The notes under the pieces are model-generated. The model saw only the letters and a list, made by a program, of their open reading frames with translations. It did no database searches and was not told the DNA's origin. From a virus: DNA of 64,000 bases. The DNA is taken from the IMG/VR virus record IMGVR_UViG_3300015202_000003, positions 62,001 to 126,000 of that record; one strand, 5' to 3'. Positions 8,286 to 16,928 of this stretch are shown here, piece by piece (position 1 is the stretch's first letter; each line of letters starts with the position of its first letter). Position numbers and translations under genes: made by a program.

Positions 8286-8663
8286 ATGCCATTAAAAGAT
8301 CAGAAAATTTCACAGACAGTATTAGAGAACATAGACAAGGGAGATTGGTTAGAATTTCAAACTCCCAATGGTTTAAAACGTGGACAATGTGTTTCAATAG
8401 AAGAGGAAACCCCAATTTTTAGTTTTTATGTTCGTGAGAATTTAAATTATTATTTTCCGAAATCGGATTTTAGTTTTTGGGTTTTAGTTCCTACAAAAGA
8501 GCCTACTTTGTATAGGGTTTCTTTGGATTTTATTAAGTTTAAAATTTATAATCCTACTCTTGTTATTCCCGGTTTAAATTTAGCTTCTCGTTTTGAGTTA
8601 GACTATTTCCCTGATATTTTAAAAAGAAAGGTAGTTTCTTTAAGGCGGTCTTTTTCCAATTAG
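8286..8663 (+). CDS. Protein of unknown function
   Basis: 125 residues with an SH3- or Tudor-like beta pattern near residues 15-45 (GDWLEFQTPNGLKRGQCVSI) and a second beta-rich half. This resembles small phage accessory proteins, but no family can be named. It is possibly translated from a leaderless transcript (TATAAT just upstream). It begins a run of unknown genes reaching 11270. Confidence 0.6.
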   Translation: MPLKDQKISQTVLENIDKGDWLEFQTPNGLKRGQCVSIEEETPIFSFYVRENLNYYFPKSDFSFWVLVPTKEPTLYRVSLDFIKFKIYNPTLVIPGLNLASRFELDYFPDILKRKVVSLRRSFSN

Positions 8664-8745
8664 CATTTCAACTTATGTTTTAACAGGGGAAGAACAGGAA
8701 CTAAAAGATTTTCTTTCGGCTGTATTTGAACACGGACAAAATTTA

Positions 8746-9120
8746 ATGTTTGAGCAGAAAAGTTTAATTGAAGAGTTAACTTCTTTAAAATTTGAAGAAT
8801 TAACGTGGGAAGAGGCGTCCAATCAAAAAACATTGTATTCGGCTCAAACGGAAATAGGAATGGTTTTAGATAGAATTTCTACGTCTCAGACTCGTTTTAA
8901 TTTTTTAAAGGGAGAGTATAAACGTTCCAAATTTGAATATCCTACAACTCATTTTCCCAACAAAATGACATACCAAAGTCAGATAGAAAAAGTATTGGAT
9001 ATTTTAGGAGACTTAAACAAGTCTTTAACTTCTTTACTAAGTATTTGGGATCGAAAATATAGTCGTTTAAAAAATGTGACTTTCCAACAAAACTTAGACA
9101 GATCAAACAAAATGTTTTAA
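8746..9120 (+). CDS. Helical protein of unknown function; true start may be upstream
   Basis: 124 residues from the first ATG, mostly helical with Lys/Glu-rich heptad-like stretches. The frame stays open upstream to 8644 and encodes a protein-like amphipathic segment (STYVLTGEEQELKDFLSAVF) with no ATG, GTG or TTG. An AUU codon at 8659 or 8665 would be needed to include it, and an AAGGCGG sequence lies about ten bases before. The preceding gene stops at 8663, so the two would overlap. The function is unknown. Confidence 0.6.
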   Translation: MFEQKSLIEELTSLKFEELTWEEASNQKTLYSAQTEIGMVLDRISTSQTRFNFLKGEYKRSKFEYPTTHFPNKMTYQSQIEKVLDILGDLNKSLTSLLSIWDRKYSRLKNVTFQQNLDRSNKMF

Positions 9121-9128
9121 GTAAAAAA

Positions 9129-9389
9129 ATGATTTACGTTATCTTGTCTATTTTTTTATGGGTTTCTTTAAGCCTGTTAAATTCTTTCATTTGTTATAAG
9201 AAGAACAGATATAAAAAATTATTTTTTTTAGAGGTTTTTATTTTTGGTTTGTTGTGTCCTCTTTTAGCACTTCCATTTTTAATACATGGTCTTACGGGTT
9301 TTGCGTTATATTTTTGGATTTTTTCTTATAGTTTTTCTTCTATTGTGGTTTTGTTTTCGATTAAAAAAGAATTAAAAGGTAAAAGTTAA
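9129..9389 (+). CDS. Small membrane protein with two or three helices
   Basis: 86 residues with hydrophobic helices at about 2-21, 33-52 and 57-77, and short basic loops (YKKNRYKKLF) and tail. It lies 8 bases after the previous stop and 1 base before the next start, so it is co-translated in an operon. It could be a holin or inner-membrane accessory protein. No family is recognised. Confidence 0.65.
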   Translation: MIYVILSIFLWVSLSLLNSFICYKKNRYKKLFFLEVFIFGLLCPLLALPFLIHGLTGFALYFWIFSYSFSSIVVLFSIKKELKGKS

Positions 9390-9390
9390 A

Positions 9391-10041
9391 ATGAATTTTT
9401 CACAGGCGTTAGAAATCAGTAAGAGTTATCAACTGAATTTTAAAGGTTCGGAATTAACCGAAACCCAACAAAGAATTTTAAAAGAGTTTAAATTTGATGC
9501 GAAGCCTTTTGTTCGTAAATTTTATTTGTTACAAAACGAAACTTTTGAGAATTTTCTTCTTCAATTAGACACTTTGGAAAACTCTTTGTTAAAATATTGG
9601 TTTTATTTAATTAAGCCCAGATTTTATTCTTTAAGTGTTGGCGACATGAGCAGGGTTTACGATTATTTTGTTGACCCTGTTAATTTTTTTACCCCTAAAA
9701 CAAACGATATTTTTTCTTCTAAATCTTTTTTAAATGATACTTCTTTAGAAAAGTGTATTAAGACTTGTGTTGCTTGGGATTACGAGTGTAAGACACTAAG
9801 AAAATTTGTTTTTTCTCATCCAGAAATAAAAGAATCTAAGTATTGGGATTTTGATATTTTTCCTAAAACTGTTAAGTCCAATATTTCTTTTGATGATTTA
9901 GCAGAGATAATTTTTAGATGTAATGAACGTAACGTTTACAAATATAGTGTTTACCCTGAATTTTTAGAGCTTCAAAAACAGGGTTATGAAATTTCGGATA
10001 TGAGATCAATTACTCGCCAAAGATACGGTTTTGAAGATTAA
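9391..10041 (+). CDS. Protein of unknown function
   Basis: 216 residues, predicted soluble and mostly helical, with several aromatic-rich segments. The start follows the previous stop immediately (TAAAATG), typical of coupled phage genes. No catalytic motif or known fold is recognised. Confidence 0.65.
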   Translation: MNFSQALEISKSYQLNFKGSELTETQQRILKEFKFDAKPFVRKFYLLQNETFENFLLQLDTLENSLLKYWFYLIKPRFYSLSVGDMSRVYDYFVDPVNFFTPKTNDIFSSKSFLNDTSLEKCIKTCVAWDYECKTLRKFVFSHPEIKESKYWDFDIFPKTVKSNISFDDLAEIIFRCNERNVYKYSVYPEFLELQKQGYEISDMRSITRQRYGFED

Positions 10042-10067
10042 CGGCGTGCGTCGTCTAAAAAGCAATA

Positions 10068-10325
10068 ATGGAACCATTAGAGTCTCAAAATCAATCTCTC
10101 ACGAATCAAGTTTCAAGTTTAGAATTTGATTTAGATAAAGCCAACAAAGAAATTAAGAAATGGAAAAGGATCGCACAAGCATTTTATAAAGTCCACAAAG
10201 AAAAAGAGAGTTTTATTAAAAACGATTCTAATTATTTATTACAAATTTCTCGCAGATTAAATGATCTTTCTAAAAGTGCGGATGAGATAGTTAAAACACA
10301 TTCTTTAGATGAAGAGAATAAATAA
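10068..10325 (+). CDS. Small coiled-coil protein
   Basis: 85 residues with heptad spacing of Leu/Ile through most of its length (SLTNQVSSLEFDLDKANKEI onward), so probably a homodimeric coiled coil. It lies between unknown genes in the same orientation. Possible roles are scaffold or adaptor. Confidence 0.6.
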   Translation: MEPLESQNQSLTNQVSSLEFDLDKANKEIKKWKRIAQAFYKVHKEKESFIKNDSNYLLQISRRLNDLSKSADEIVKTHSLDEENK

Positions 10326-10392
10326 ATTTAAATTACACAGATAAAACAAAGAACGAAGATTCTAAGTCAAATTTTAATTAAATTAAAATACC

Positions 10393-10791
10393 ATGAAACA
10401 CGAAAAAGCCATTAAAAAATTAGAGCCTTATGTTTTAGAAATAGCTAAAACAATGAATTTAACAAATTGGGATATTTCTCTTTCTGATGAAATATGTGAT
10501 TACGAATCTTCTGCAACTTGCACTTGTTTGAATGGGAGAAAAGATGCTTTAATTAGATTAAGCGAAGATTTTTGGGGAGGTTCTTTAGAGGTTCAAAGAG
10601 ATACAATTGTTCACGAACTTCTTCATATTGTTTTGGCTCCCATGCACAATCCTTTAGCAAAAGTTTTATATGATCCCGCTTTAAGCTTTTATATTTCTTC
10701 TTTAGAATACGGCGTAGACGATTTAACAAACATTTTAGCTCCTTTTCTTCCGTTACCTCCTAAAATTAAAAAAGAAAAACATGAGAAATAA
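10393..10791 (+). CDS. Zinc metallopeptidase-like protein (HExxH)
   Basis: 132 residues. The sequence VHELLHIVLAPMH at about residues 73-85 contains a zincin HExxH motif (HELLH), with further histidine downstream. The N-terminal half (NWDISLSDE...ATCTCLNGRKDALIRLS) matches small SprT-like or WSS1-like phage proteins in layout. This family is widespread in phage genomes as a putative metallopeptidase, and substrates are unknown. The C-terminus is basic. Confidence 0.7.
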   Translation: MKHEKAIKKLEPYVLEIAKTMNLTNWDISLSDEICDYESSATCTCLNGRKDALIRLSEDFWGGSLEVQRDTIVHELLHIVLAPMHNPLAKVLYDPALSFYISSLEYGVDDLTNILAPFLPLPPKIKKEKHEK

Positions 10792-10928
10792 AATTACGAT
10801 CTCAGTTGACAATTTATTGTTGAATAAAAAACATAGTGGTTTCTTTCAACAAGAAAAGAATGTTTTTCCGAGATAGAAACTATAGTAGATACGATAAACC
10901 AAGAATTTAAATTAGTTTTTAAAATACC

Positions 10929-11270
10929 ATGTTATTAGATACAAAATTTTTTAAAAGGTCTTCAAATGTGTTTGAGATTTTAATTAGAGAGTTAGAAATT
11001 AAAACTCATTATTCCCATAAACAATTAAAAGAATTTTTGTTTAAATATATCAAAATTCATCAGGGTTCGGGTTTTACACCTGCACAAATCAAAGATAAAT
11101 TTGAAGAGTTAGTTTTAGCTTTAGGGGAAGCGGATAGTTTGAATGTGGAATCTAAACAAGGGGAAGACCCTTTTAGATTTTTCAACTACGCTCTTTTGGA
11201 TATTTCTCTTTCTGATAATGTTTTAGAAAATTTAATTTCTCAAATCCCCGTTAAAAAGAAAGTTAAATAA
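10929..11270 (+). CDS. Protein of unknown function
   Basis: 113 residues, probably helical and soluble. The start follows a typical AAAATACC leader. The stop codon is embedded in the 5' arm of the terminator that follows, so the gene and terminator form one compact unit. No recognised family. Confidence 0.6.
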   Translation: MLLDTKFFKRSSNVFEILIRELEIKTHYSHKQLKEFLFKYIKIHQGSGFTPAQIKDKFEELVLALGEADSLNVESKQGEDPFRFFNYALLDISLSDNVLENLISQIPVKKKVK

Positions 11271-11308
11271 ATAAAACTTTGAATCTTCGTTCTTAGTTTT
11301 ATTTATTT
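11265..11308 (+). terminator. Terminator with the GAATCTTCGTTC loop
   Basis: AAATAAATAAAACT at 11265-11278 pairs with AGTTTTATTTATTT at 11295-11308 around GAATCTTCGTTC. The left arm includes the stop codon of the preceding gene. Confidence 0.8.
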
Positions 11309-11320
11309 TTTGTTACACTG

Positions 11321-11329
11321 TTACAGGTT
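11321..11329 (+). promoter_or_regulatory. Extended -10 promoter (TGTTACACT)
   Basis: TGTTACACT fits the recurring TGTTAnAcT pattern. It lies immediately after a terminator and 14 bases before the Nudix gene start, giving a short leader. Confidence 0.5.
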
Positions 11330-11343
11330 AAAAAATAATTGCA

Positions 11344-11787
11344 ATGTTAGAAGAAAACAAATATCAACGGTTTGTATCTGTCCTATTATTTGATGGACAC
11401 GGAGAAGAAGTGGCTTTACTGAGAAAACAAAGGCCCGATTTTTTAAAAGGTAAGCTAATGCCCATAGGAGGGAAGATAGAGGAGAACGAAACTCCAACTC
11501 AAGCTATTTTAAGAGAGTTGAGAGAAGAGGCTAATTTAAATTTAGAAGAGAAAGATTTAGTTAACTTTGCTTTTTTACGAGGGGATAGTTTCGATATTTC
11601 TTTTTATTATAACTTCTCAGATTCTATTTTTAGAATAGAATCTTTAACAGATGAGAAAATAGATAGATTTTATGTTACATTTTTAGAAACTTTAGATGTA
11701 GGGCCGGATGTTAGTTGGTTAATCCCAATGGCTCTTTCAATTAAAAATAAAAAAGAGAGCGTAGATTTTTATATTGTTCAGAAGTAA
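11344..11787 (+). CDS. Nudix hydrolase
   Basis: 147 residues. The Nudix box is clear at about residues 40-62: GGKIEENETPTQAILRELRE followed by EANL, fitting G-x5-E-x7-R-E-U-x-E-E-x-x-U. The enzyme should hydrolyse a nucleoside diphosphate linked to another group, with Mg held by the REuxEE glutamates. The layout (R-K-Q-R-P before the box) is like MutT or ADP-ribose pyrophosphatase types. In this phage, with several ADP-ribosyltransferases, ADP-ribose or NAD-derived substrates are an attractive but untested option. Confidence 0.85.
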   Translation: MLEENKYQRFVSVLLFDGHGEEVALLRKQRPDFLKGKLMPIGGKIEENETPTQAILRELREEANLNLEEKDLVNFAFLRGDSFDISFYYNFSDSIFRIESLTDEKIDRFYVTFLETLDVGPDVSWLIPMALSIKNKKESVDFYIVQK

Positions 11788-11811
11788 GTTTTAAATTTAA
11801 ATAAAATTATT

Positions 11812-12012
11812 ATGCCTCGTTACATTAAAAAACCTTATGTTCCGGCTACACCTGAAGAAAACTTAGCTTTTCGTGCCGAATACAAAGTTCACATGGAATC
11901 TCTTTGGACGGCTTTAGATTCTCAAAAGAAAACATCTCCCTTCTTTTATGATGGGGGTAAAGCCTATCGTTGTGGACAAAGAGTTCATAATAGTTGTGGT
12001 TGTCGTTGGTAG
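11812..12012 (+). CDS. Small Cys-containing protein of unknown function
   Basis: 66 residues. The N-terminus is rich in Pro and Lys, and the C-terminus carries three Cys (YRCGQRVHNSCGCRW) that may bind a metal. The start has the typical AAATTATT leader. No known family. Confidence 0.55.
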   Translation: MPRYIKKPYVPATPEENLAFRAEYKVHMESLWTALDSQKKTSPFFYDGGKAYRCGQRVHNSCGCRW

Positions 12013-12020
12013 GAAATAAA

Positions 12021-12146
12021 ATTAAATTTTATAGCGTAAAACAAGAACGGGCAACGCCCGACTCTCTTTTTAATAAATTAAACGAAGAATTAAATTTTGA
12101 GTGGGATTTAGCGGTTGATGAAAACAATAAGAAATGTTTTTCTTAA
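12021..12146 (+). CDS. Possible 41-residue ORF without a standard start
   Basis: An open frame encodes a protein-like sequence (KFYSVKQERATPDSLFNKLN onward, ending NNKKCFS). It has no ATG. The reading would need the AUU at 12021 or a TTG upstream. It contains a CGGGCAACGCCCG hairpin (12048-12060). It could be a remnant of a longer gene. Confidence 0.25.
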   Translation: MKFYSVKQERATPDSLFNKLNEELNFEWDLAVDENNKKCFS

Positions 12147-12185
12147 AACTATTGTTGAATTAAATTTTACTTTTTATTACAAGTC

Positions 12186-12194
12186 TGTTAAACT
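12186..12194 (+). promoter_or_regulatory. Extended -10 promoter (TGTTAAACT)
   Basis: TGTTAAACT lies nine bases before the methylase ATG. Transcription would start within a few bases of the start codon. Confidence 0.5.
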
Positions 12195-12203
12195 TTTTTT
12201 AAC

Positions 12204-12911
12204 ATGACTTATTTAGGAGGCAAAGCAAAAATAGCGAAGCAGTTAGTTTCTTTTATGGTAGAAGACATTAAAGGCAAAGAACACAATAATAAGTTTTACG
12301 AACCTTTTTTTGGTTCAGGAGCAATTTCTTTTGAACTAATAAAACAAGGTTATGATTTTGGATTTAATGCCAGTGATTTACAACCGGATTTAATTTGTTT
12401 TTTTAAAGCGATTCAGAGTGGTTGGGTTCCAAATTTTATAGATGAGAGTGAATATAAAAGATTACGACAAGAAAAAGAACCTTCTCCTGAAAGGGCTTTA
12501 GCTGCTTTTTGTTTGTCTTTTGGAGGTAAATATTTTGGAGGTTATTCGAGAAACTCTGAAAGATATAATTATTTTCAATCGGCATTAAATTCCATTGAGA
12601 AGATGAGAGAGCCGTCTAAAAAAATAAATTTTAATTGTTGCAGTTATTTAGATTTAGAGATAGAAGATAACAGTTTGGTTTATTGCGACATTCCGTATGC
12701 TGACACAACGAAATATTTTCAGGGAAAATTTGATTCAGAACAATTTTTTGATTGGGCTTATGTTTTAGGTCAGAGATGTAATGTTTATATTTCTGAGTAT
12801 CAAGCCCCTGAAAATTTCGAGTGTGTTTTTTCCATTGAAAGAAAATTAAATCTCCGTTCTAAAAACGGTTGTGAGATTAGAGTAGAGAAATTATTTAAAC
12901 CTATTTATTAA
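12204..12911 (+). CDS. N6-adenine DNA methyltransferase, D12/Dam class
   Basis: 235 residues. The N-terminal YLGGKAKIA and the AdoMet-binding FYEPFFGSGAIS (about 30-43) are motifs X and I of D12-class adenine methylases. CDIPYADT (about 152-159) is the catalytic motif IV, here DIPY instead of the common DPPY. The enzyme would methylate adenine in DNA, perhaps protecting phage DNA from restriction. No cognate restriction gene is adjacent, so it is probably an orphan methylase. The target site cannot be deduced. Confidence 0.85.
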   Translation: MTYLGGKAKIAKQLVSFMVEDIKGKEHNNKFYEPFFGSGAISFELIKQGYDFGFNASDLQPDLICFFKAIQSGWVPNFIDESEYKRLRQEKEPSPERALAAFCLSFGGKYFGGYSRNSERYNYFQSALNSIEKMREPSKKINFNCCSYLDLEIEDNSLVYCDIPYADTTKYFQGKFDSEQFFDWAYVLGQRCNVYISEYQAPENFECVFSIERKLNLRSKNGCEIRVEKLFKPIY

Positions 12912-12972
12912 AAAATATAAACTAATAACTGTTCTCATAATTTAACCTCTATACACCTACCTCAATCTACGG

Positions 12973-12978
12973 TATAAT
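12973..12978 (+). promoter_or_regulatory. TATAAT -10 box upstream of the gene at 13110
   Basis: A perfect TATAAT about 130 bases before the likely start. The intervening leader carries three near-copies of AATTTTTAAAAC at 13011-13044, which could form a regulated leader. Confidence 0.5.
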
Positions 12979-13109
12979 TTAATGTGTTGTTTAGAGAGTT
13001 GCGGAAATTTAATTTTAAACAATTTTTAAAACAATTTTTAAAACAACAAAAAACCTATTTAGGCCCAATTCTCCGGTATGGGGACGGGAACCAAAACAAA
13101 AAACACATC

Positions 13110-13853
13110 ATGTTAGAACACGAAAACACAGAAGCTTCTTACGAAGTTTCAACTGAACTGAAACCCAAGGGCATCATCAATGTTCCCGGTGTTTCTTTTA
13201 TCAAAACAGGAGAGAAGGCATCTTCTTTGCTTTTTGAGAAGTTGAAGTTTACCAAAACAAAAGCAAATTTAATTTGTTTAATTGCTCCTGACCCGATGAT
13301 TGTCAAACTTCATTATTTAGAAGATTTGAAAGCGGGTTATGTATTGACTTCTAAAGAGATTGTTGAAGATTACGGCCCTCCAACAATTAAATATGTATAT
13401 CCTTGTTTTGTTTATGACACAAACGAAAAAGGTAAAGTAGTTAGCCAAGATTTGAAGTTAAAACTTTTGTCAGTTGGAATTTCAGGATATGAGCCTTTGT
13501 GTTCTATTTTCAATATGGTAGAAGATAGCGGTAAAGATTTAACTTCTATGGACTTGTTAGTTAATTGCATGGATGAGCAATATCAAAAATTAACTTTCAC
13601 ACAGTCTCAGGGTCGCGCTTACGAGAAGTTTGAAGATAAGACACAGATTAACGAACTACGGCAGTTTTGGGCAGAGAACGCTCACGAATCTTACAAAACT
13701 TTAGCTCGTTCACTAAGCCCTGAAGAATATCAGAGGTTGAAAGACGGTTCTTTTTCTTCTTCTAATGATACAAGTTATTCTTCTTCTAATTCCAATAAAA
13801 ACAATGTATTGGGTTCAAAAGAAAAAGATTACGAGAAGTTCTTAAATCTTTAA
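13110..13853 (+). CDS. Unknown protein with Ser/Asn-rich linker and short C-terminal tail
   Basis: 247 residues from the ATG at 13110 (leader AAACACATC). A longer TTG reading from 12984 is possible, but its first 42 residues are encoded by a tandem-like AATTTTTAAAAC repeat and look like leader. A compact domain (about 1-205) is followed by a Ser/Asn linker (SSSNDTSYSSSNSNKNN) and a conserved-looking tail KDYEKFLNL. Domain-linker-tail is also the plan of single-stranded DNA-binding proteins, but I see no diagnostic motif. Its own promoter (TATAAT at 12973) and a strong terminator suggest high expression. Confidence 0.6.
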   Translation: MLEHENTEASYEVSTELKPKGIINVPGVSFIKTGEKASSLLFEKLKFTKTKANLICLIAPDPMIVKLHYLEDLKAGYVLTSKEIVEDYGPPTIKYVYPCFVYDTNEKGKVVSQDLKLKLLSVGISGYEPLCSIFNMVEDSGKDLTSMDLLVNCMDEQYQKLTFTQSQGRAYEKFEDKTQINELRQFWAENAHESYKTLARSLSPEEYQRLKDGSFSSSNDTSYSSSNSNKNNVLGSKEKDYEKFLNL

Positions 13854-13875
13854 ATTAGGTTTAGAGAAAACACAA

Positions 13876-13920
13876 ATAAAAATCCTGATTGAAAATAAAA
13901 AAATCAATCAGGATTTTTAT
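13876..13920 (+). terminator. Strong intrinsic terminator
   Basis: ATAAAAATCCTGATTGA at 13876-13892 pairs perfectly with 13904-13920 (17 bp), with an 11-nt loop, and the arm ends in T-rich sequence. It can act in both directions and faces the - strand gene on its other side. Confidence 0.85.
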
Positions 13921-13945
13921 TTATGGAAAATGGGCGTAGAAACTC

Positions 13946-13961
13946 CATGCTTTTCAGGGGC
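13946..13961. mobile_element. Possible fragment of an IS200/IS605-type end
   Basis: CCATGCTTTTCAGGG matches the CCATGCTTGTCAGGG core of the relic near 38882 at all but one base. It lies in the 3' part of the broken - strand gene. Short, so only suggestive. Confidence 0.3.
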
Positions 13962-13962
13962 G

Positions 13963-14232
13963 CTACTTTTCCCAACTATCCTTTAACCTTTGTTTTTCAA
14001 CTTTGTCTTTATATCGTTTTGGAACAGTTATGAACGAATTGCTATAAGTTCATTCCCAACACTCTATTTCTTTGCTAACTTCATCATCCCAGTTAATAGG
14101 TGTTTTATGTTCTAAAATAAAGTGTCTAATCTCATGCAACGCACCCAAGTAACTATCTAAATTTGTAACAGGGGCGATTTCTATTTTTTTAGTTTCGCTG
14201 TCATAGTTATTAAGATCGCAGTTCTTTATCAC
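13963..14232 (-). pseudogene. Zincin-like gene interrupted by an in-frame TGA
   Basis: From a GTG at 14232 the frame encodes 60 residues with a zinc-protease type site (LHEIRHFILEH) and EIECWE, a layout seen in small phage ImmA-like or HExxH proteins. A TGA at 14050-14052 stops it, yet the same frame stays open for 28 more codons (TYSNSFITVPKRYKDKVEKQ onward) to a TAG at 13963. The upstream frame also opens a few codons earlier without ATG. It is either a decayed gene or one read through at UGA. Confidence 0.5.
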
Positions 14233-14233
14233 A

Positions 14234-14563
14234 ATGATAGTAATGTTATAGTTTTAAATTAAAAGACGAATGAGTTCTTTTGCGTCTGTCATGCTAAATA
14301 GCACAGCTTAATTTGAAAAAAAAAATCAAGAGGAAATGTGCAAAGTTTTGCGAATTTAAAATTCAATCTATTTTTTTACATTTTTATTATCTTTTAGTCA
14401 AGAAAAAAATAATCTGTCCAAACCTCTTAAAAACTGCGATTTCCCCTTTCTTTTTGGTTGAGGATTAAATAGAATTTACTACCCGTTCAGAACGAGTTTC
14501 TAATTTCAAGGGTTTAGACGACAATCGAAAAATTAATTGTCGGTAGTTTTTAAGTTTTATATT
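14234..14563. other. Intergenic leader of nrdJ
   Basis: About 330 bases without a gene, between the divergent broken zincin gene and nrdJ. A 7-bp hairpin (CGACAAT at 14519 pairing with ATTGTCG at 14536) lies 20 bases before the nrdJ ATG. I looked for a cobalamin riboswitch because the enzyme uses B12, and did not find a B12 box. Both promoters must lie here but no clear one stands out. Confidence 0.5.
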
Positions 14564-16729
14564 ATGTCTGACACAGCATACGGATTTTCTTCGCTTTACG
14601 AGTCTTATTTTTCTTTTCTTCCCTCTCAGCTTTTGCCCTCTTTAACTGATAAAGTTCTTTTAGAGCAAGACTCAGATTGGAGTATTTCTCCTGAGTTATA
14701 CCGTGTTTTAACTAAAACAAAAATTGAATGGGGAGAAATAGGTTATCTGGTGTATCGCCGAACTTATTCAAGAACGTTACCAACAACTTTTTTTGATGGG
14801 GAAATAAAAGAAGAGTTTCCCGGAACGGTTTTAAGAGTAATTTTAGCTTGTAGGAATCAGTTGAAAGTTGGTTTTACGGAAGAAGAGGAAGTTAGGCTTG
14901 CCAAACATCTTCTTCAATTTAAAGGCATGGTAGCCGGAAGATTTTTGTGGCAGTTAGGAACAGAAACTGTTCAAAAGTTAGGTTTATTATCTTTACAAAA
15001 CTGTGCTTTTGCGCCTATTGACCGCACTAACTCTTTTATCTGGGGTTTTGAGGCACTTTTACTGGGCAGTGGAGTTGGCTTCTCCGTTGAGAAAAAGTTT
15101 ATTTCTCAACTCCCTCAATCTTTTACGAATGTAGAAATTAACAGAGTTTTTAAAGATAGTGAAATAGATTTAAGTTTAGAGCGTGAAAATTCGGATTTAA
15201 GGTTAGAAACTTCAGATGGTTGTAGAGAATTAATAGAAAATAAGTTAGATTGTAAATTAGATGTTGATTACGTTGTAGCAGATTCGAGAGAAGGTTGGGT
15301 GGGTTTGTTAGAAGAAGTTTTTAAAGCTTTTTTTGTAACGGGAAAGACCTTTACTTATACGGTTCAAGCGGTAAGACCTAAAAATGTTCCTATTAAGGGT
15401 TTTGGAGGTGTTTCTTCTGGCCCGGAGCCTTTATGTGAAGGGATTGAGCAAATAGTTTCAATTTTAAAGGCGGGAGATGGTAGTTTAAATCAATCTAAAA
15501 AACTTTCTTCGGTTGATTGTTTGGATATTATGGCTACTTTAGCTTCAATTGTAGTTTCAGGCAATGTTCGCAGAAGCGCACTTTTAGCCTTGGGCGACCC
15601 TGATGATGAAAATTATTTAAAGACTAAGAGATGGGATTTGGGGCCAATTCCTAATTGTCGTTGTATGTGCAATAATTCTGTTAATGTTTCGGATGTGGAA
15701 CAATTAATACCCGCTTTTTGGGAAACGTATTTACAAGGGGAGCCGTTTGGAATTGTTAATATAGAGGGTGCAAAAAAACAAGGGAGAACCGGAGATACAA
15801 GATATTTAGATTTAGATTCTTGTGGTGTTAATCCTTGTTCGGAGCAATCTTTAAATGCTTTTGAAACTTGTGCCTTAGGGGAAACTTTTATTTCTCGTTG
15901 TGAATCAGAAGAAGAGTTCAAAGATGTTTGCTCTTTGTTATACAGAACTATTAAACATTCTCTTCGTTTACCTTGTCATTTAAAACAAACGGAAGAAATT
16001 GTTCATAAAAATATGCGAATGGGAATCGGGATTACGGGAATCCTTCAATGCACGGAAGAGCAACTTTCTTGGTTATCGCCAACTTATGAGTTTTTACGAG
16101 AGTTTGATGTTAACTATTCTAAAAACAAAGACTGGCCTGTATCAATTAAATTAACTACAACCAAGCCGTCAGGCTCTTTGTCATTACTTCCCGGTGTGTG
16201 CCCCGGAGCGCATCCGTCGCCGAGCGGCCCATATTATATTAGACGTGTTAGAGTCGCTTCTAATTCTCCTTTAATTGGTTTATGTGAAGAAAACGGTTAT
16301 TCTATTGAATATGTTATAGGTTTTGATGGGACAGAGGATAAAACAACTAAAATTGTTTCTTTTCCTTGCTGTGTTCCAGAAAACACTCCTGTAGCTTCTA
16401 ATTTCTCTGCGGAACAACAATTAGAGACTGTTAAACGTATTCAAAAAGATTGGTCTGACAATGCTGTATCTGTAACGGTGTATTATACGAAAGAAGAAAT
16501 TCCTTGGATTAAAGGTTGGCTGAAAGAAAATTTAAAAAACGACATAAAAGCAGTTTCTTTTCTTTTAAAATCGGAACACGGCTTCTTGCAAGCTCCTTAC
16601 GAAGATATTACAAAAGAGCAGTATTGGGAAATGAAAAATAAAACTACTCCAATCACACAAGGTATTTTTGAAGATTCCGATATGGATGTGGTTTCGGAGT
16701 GTAGTGGAGGTTCTTGCGGCGTTCGTTAA
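14564..16729 (+). CDS. nrdJ: Adenosylcobalamin-dependent (class II) ribonucleoside-triphosphate reductase
   Basis: 721 residues from the ATG at 14564, close to the 739 of the Lactobacillus enzyme. Reduces ribonucleoside triphosphates to dNTPs using a cobalamin-derived radical. Key residues are visible: the NCAF cysteine (C147), NPCSEQ with the radical Cys425 and Glu427, its disulfide partner Cys436 with the same spacing as the known enzyme, and the C-terminal reducing pair CSGGSC. Other typical segments are LLLGSGVGF and TTTKPSGSLS. It needs no separate beta subunit. Starts at an AAGTTTTATATT leader and is followed by a small Arc-like gene. It works with ThyX (29335) to supply DNA precursors. 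Confidence 0.95.
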   Translation: MSDTAYGFSSLYESYFSFLPSQLLPSLTDKVLLEQDSDWSISPELYRVLTKTKIEWGEIGYLVYRRTYSRTLPTTFFDGEIKEEFPGTVLRVILACRNQLKVGFTEEEEVRLAKHLLQFKGMVAGRFLWQLGTETVQKLGLLSLQNCAFAPIDRTNSFIWGFEALLLGSGVGFSVEKKFISQLPQSFTNVEINRVFKDSEIDLSLERENSDLRLETSDGCRELIENKLDCKLDVDYVVADSREGWVGLLEEVFKAFFVTGKTFTYTVQAVRPKNVPIKGFGGVSSGPEPLCEGIEQIVSILKAGDGSLNQSKKLSSVDCLDIMATLASIVVSGNVRRSALLALGDPDDENYLKTKRWDLGPIPNCRCMCNNSVNVSDVEQLIPAFWETYLQGEPFGIVNIEGAKKQGRTGDTRYLDLDSCGVNPCSEQSLNAFETCALGETFISRCESEEEFKDVCSLLYRTIKHSLRLPCHLKQTEEIVHKNMRMGIGITGILQCTEEQLSWLSPTYEFLREFDVNYSKNKDWPVSIKLTTTKPSGSLSLLPGVCPGAHPSPSGPYYIRRVRVASNSPLIGLCEENGYSIEYVIGFDGTEDKTTKIVSFPCCVPENTPVASNFSAEQQLETVKRIQKDWSDNAVSVTVYYTKEEIPWIKGWLKENLKNDIKAVSFLLKSEHGFLQAPYEDITKEQYWEMKNKTTPITQGIFEDSDMDVVSECSGGSCGVR

Positions 16730-16743
16730 TTTTATAAATAAAC

Positions 16744-16881
16744 ATGGAACAAAAAGAAATTCGTTTCACTCTCCGTATATCGGAGGAGTTGCAAAAGATT
16801 CTAAAGCAAAAAGCAAAAAAAGAGAAGCGTAGTTTAAATAGTCAGATTGTTTTTTTATTGGAAAACACAGTTAAAAATTAA
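16744..16881 (+). CDS. Arc-like ribbon-helix-helix DNA-binding protein
   Basis: A 45-residue ORF read from sequence. MEQKEIRFTLRISEELQKIL supplies the N-terminal strand and first helix, and a KRSLNSQIVFLLENTV segment the second helix, as in Arc/MetJ-type repressors. These small dimers bind operator DNA through the N-terminal strand. It lies 14 bases downstream of nrdJ in the same operon, so it may autoregulate this unit. It is followed by a homing-type endonuclease. Confidence 0.75.
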   Translation: MEQKEIRFTLRISEELQKILKQKAKKEKRSLNSQIVFLLENTVKN

Positions 16882-16928
16882 ATCAAAATTATTTAAAACA
16901 CTGCTTCGACACCATATATACATTATGT

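Noticed and set aside
12984-13109. Longer start of the gene at 13110
   Set aside because: The extra 42 residues come from a repeated AATTTTTAAAAC leader and need a TTG start.
14234-14563. Cobalamin riboswitch before the B12-dependent reductase
   Set aside because: No B12 box or matching secondary structure could be found, only a 7-bp hairpin.
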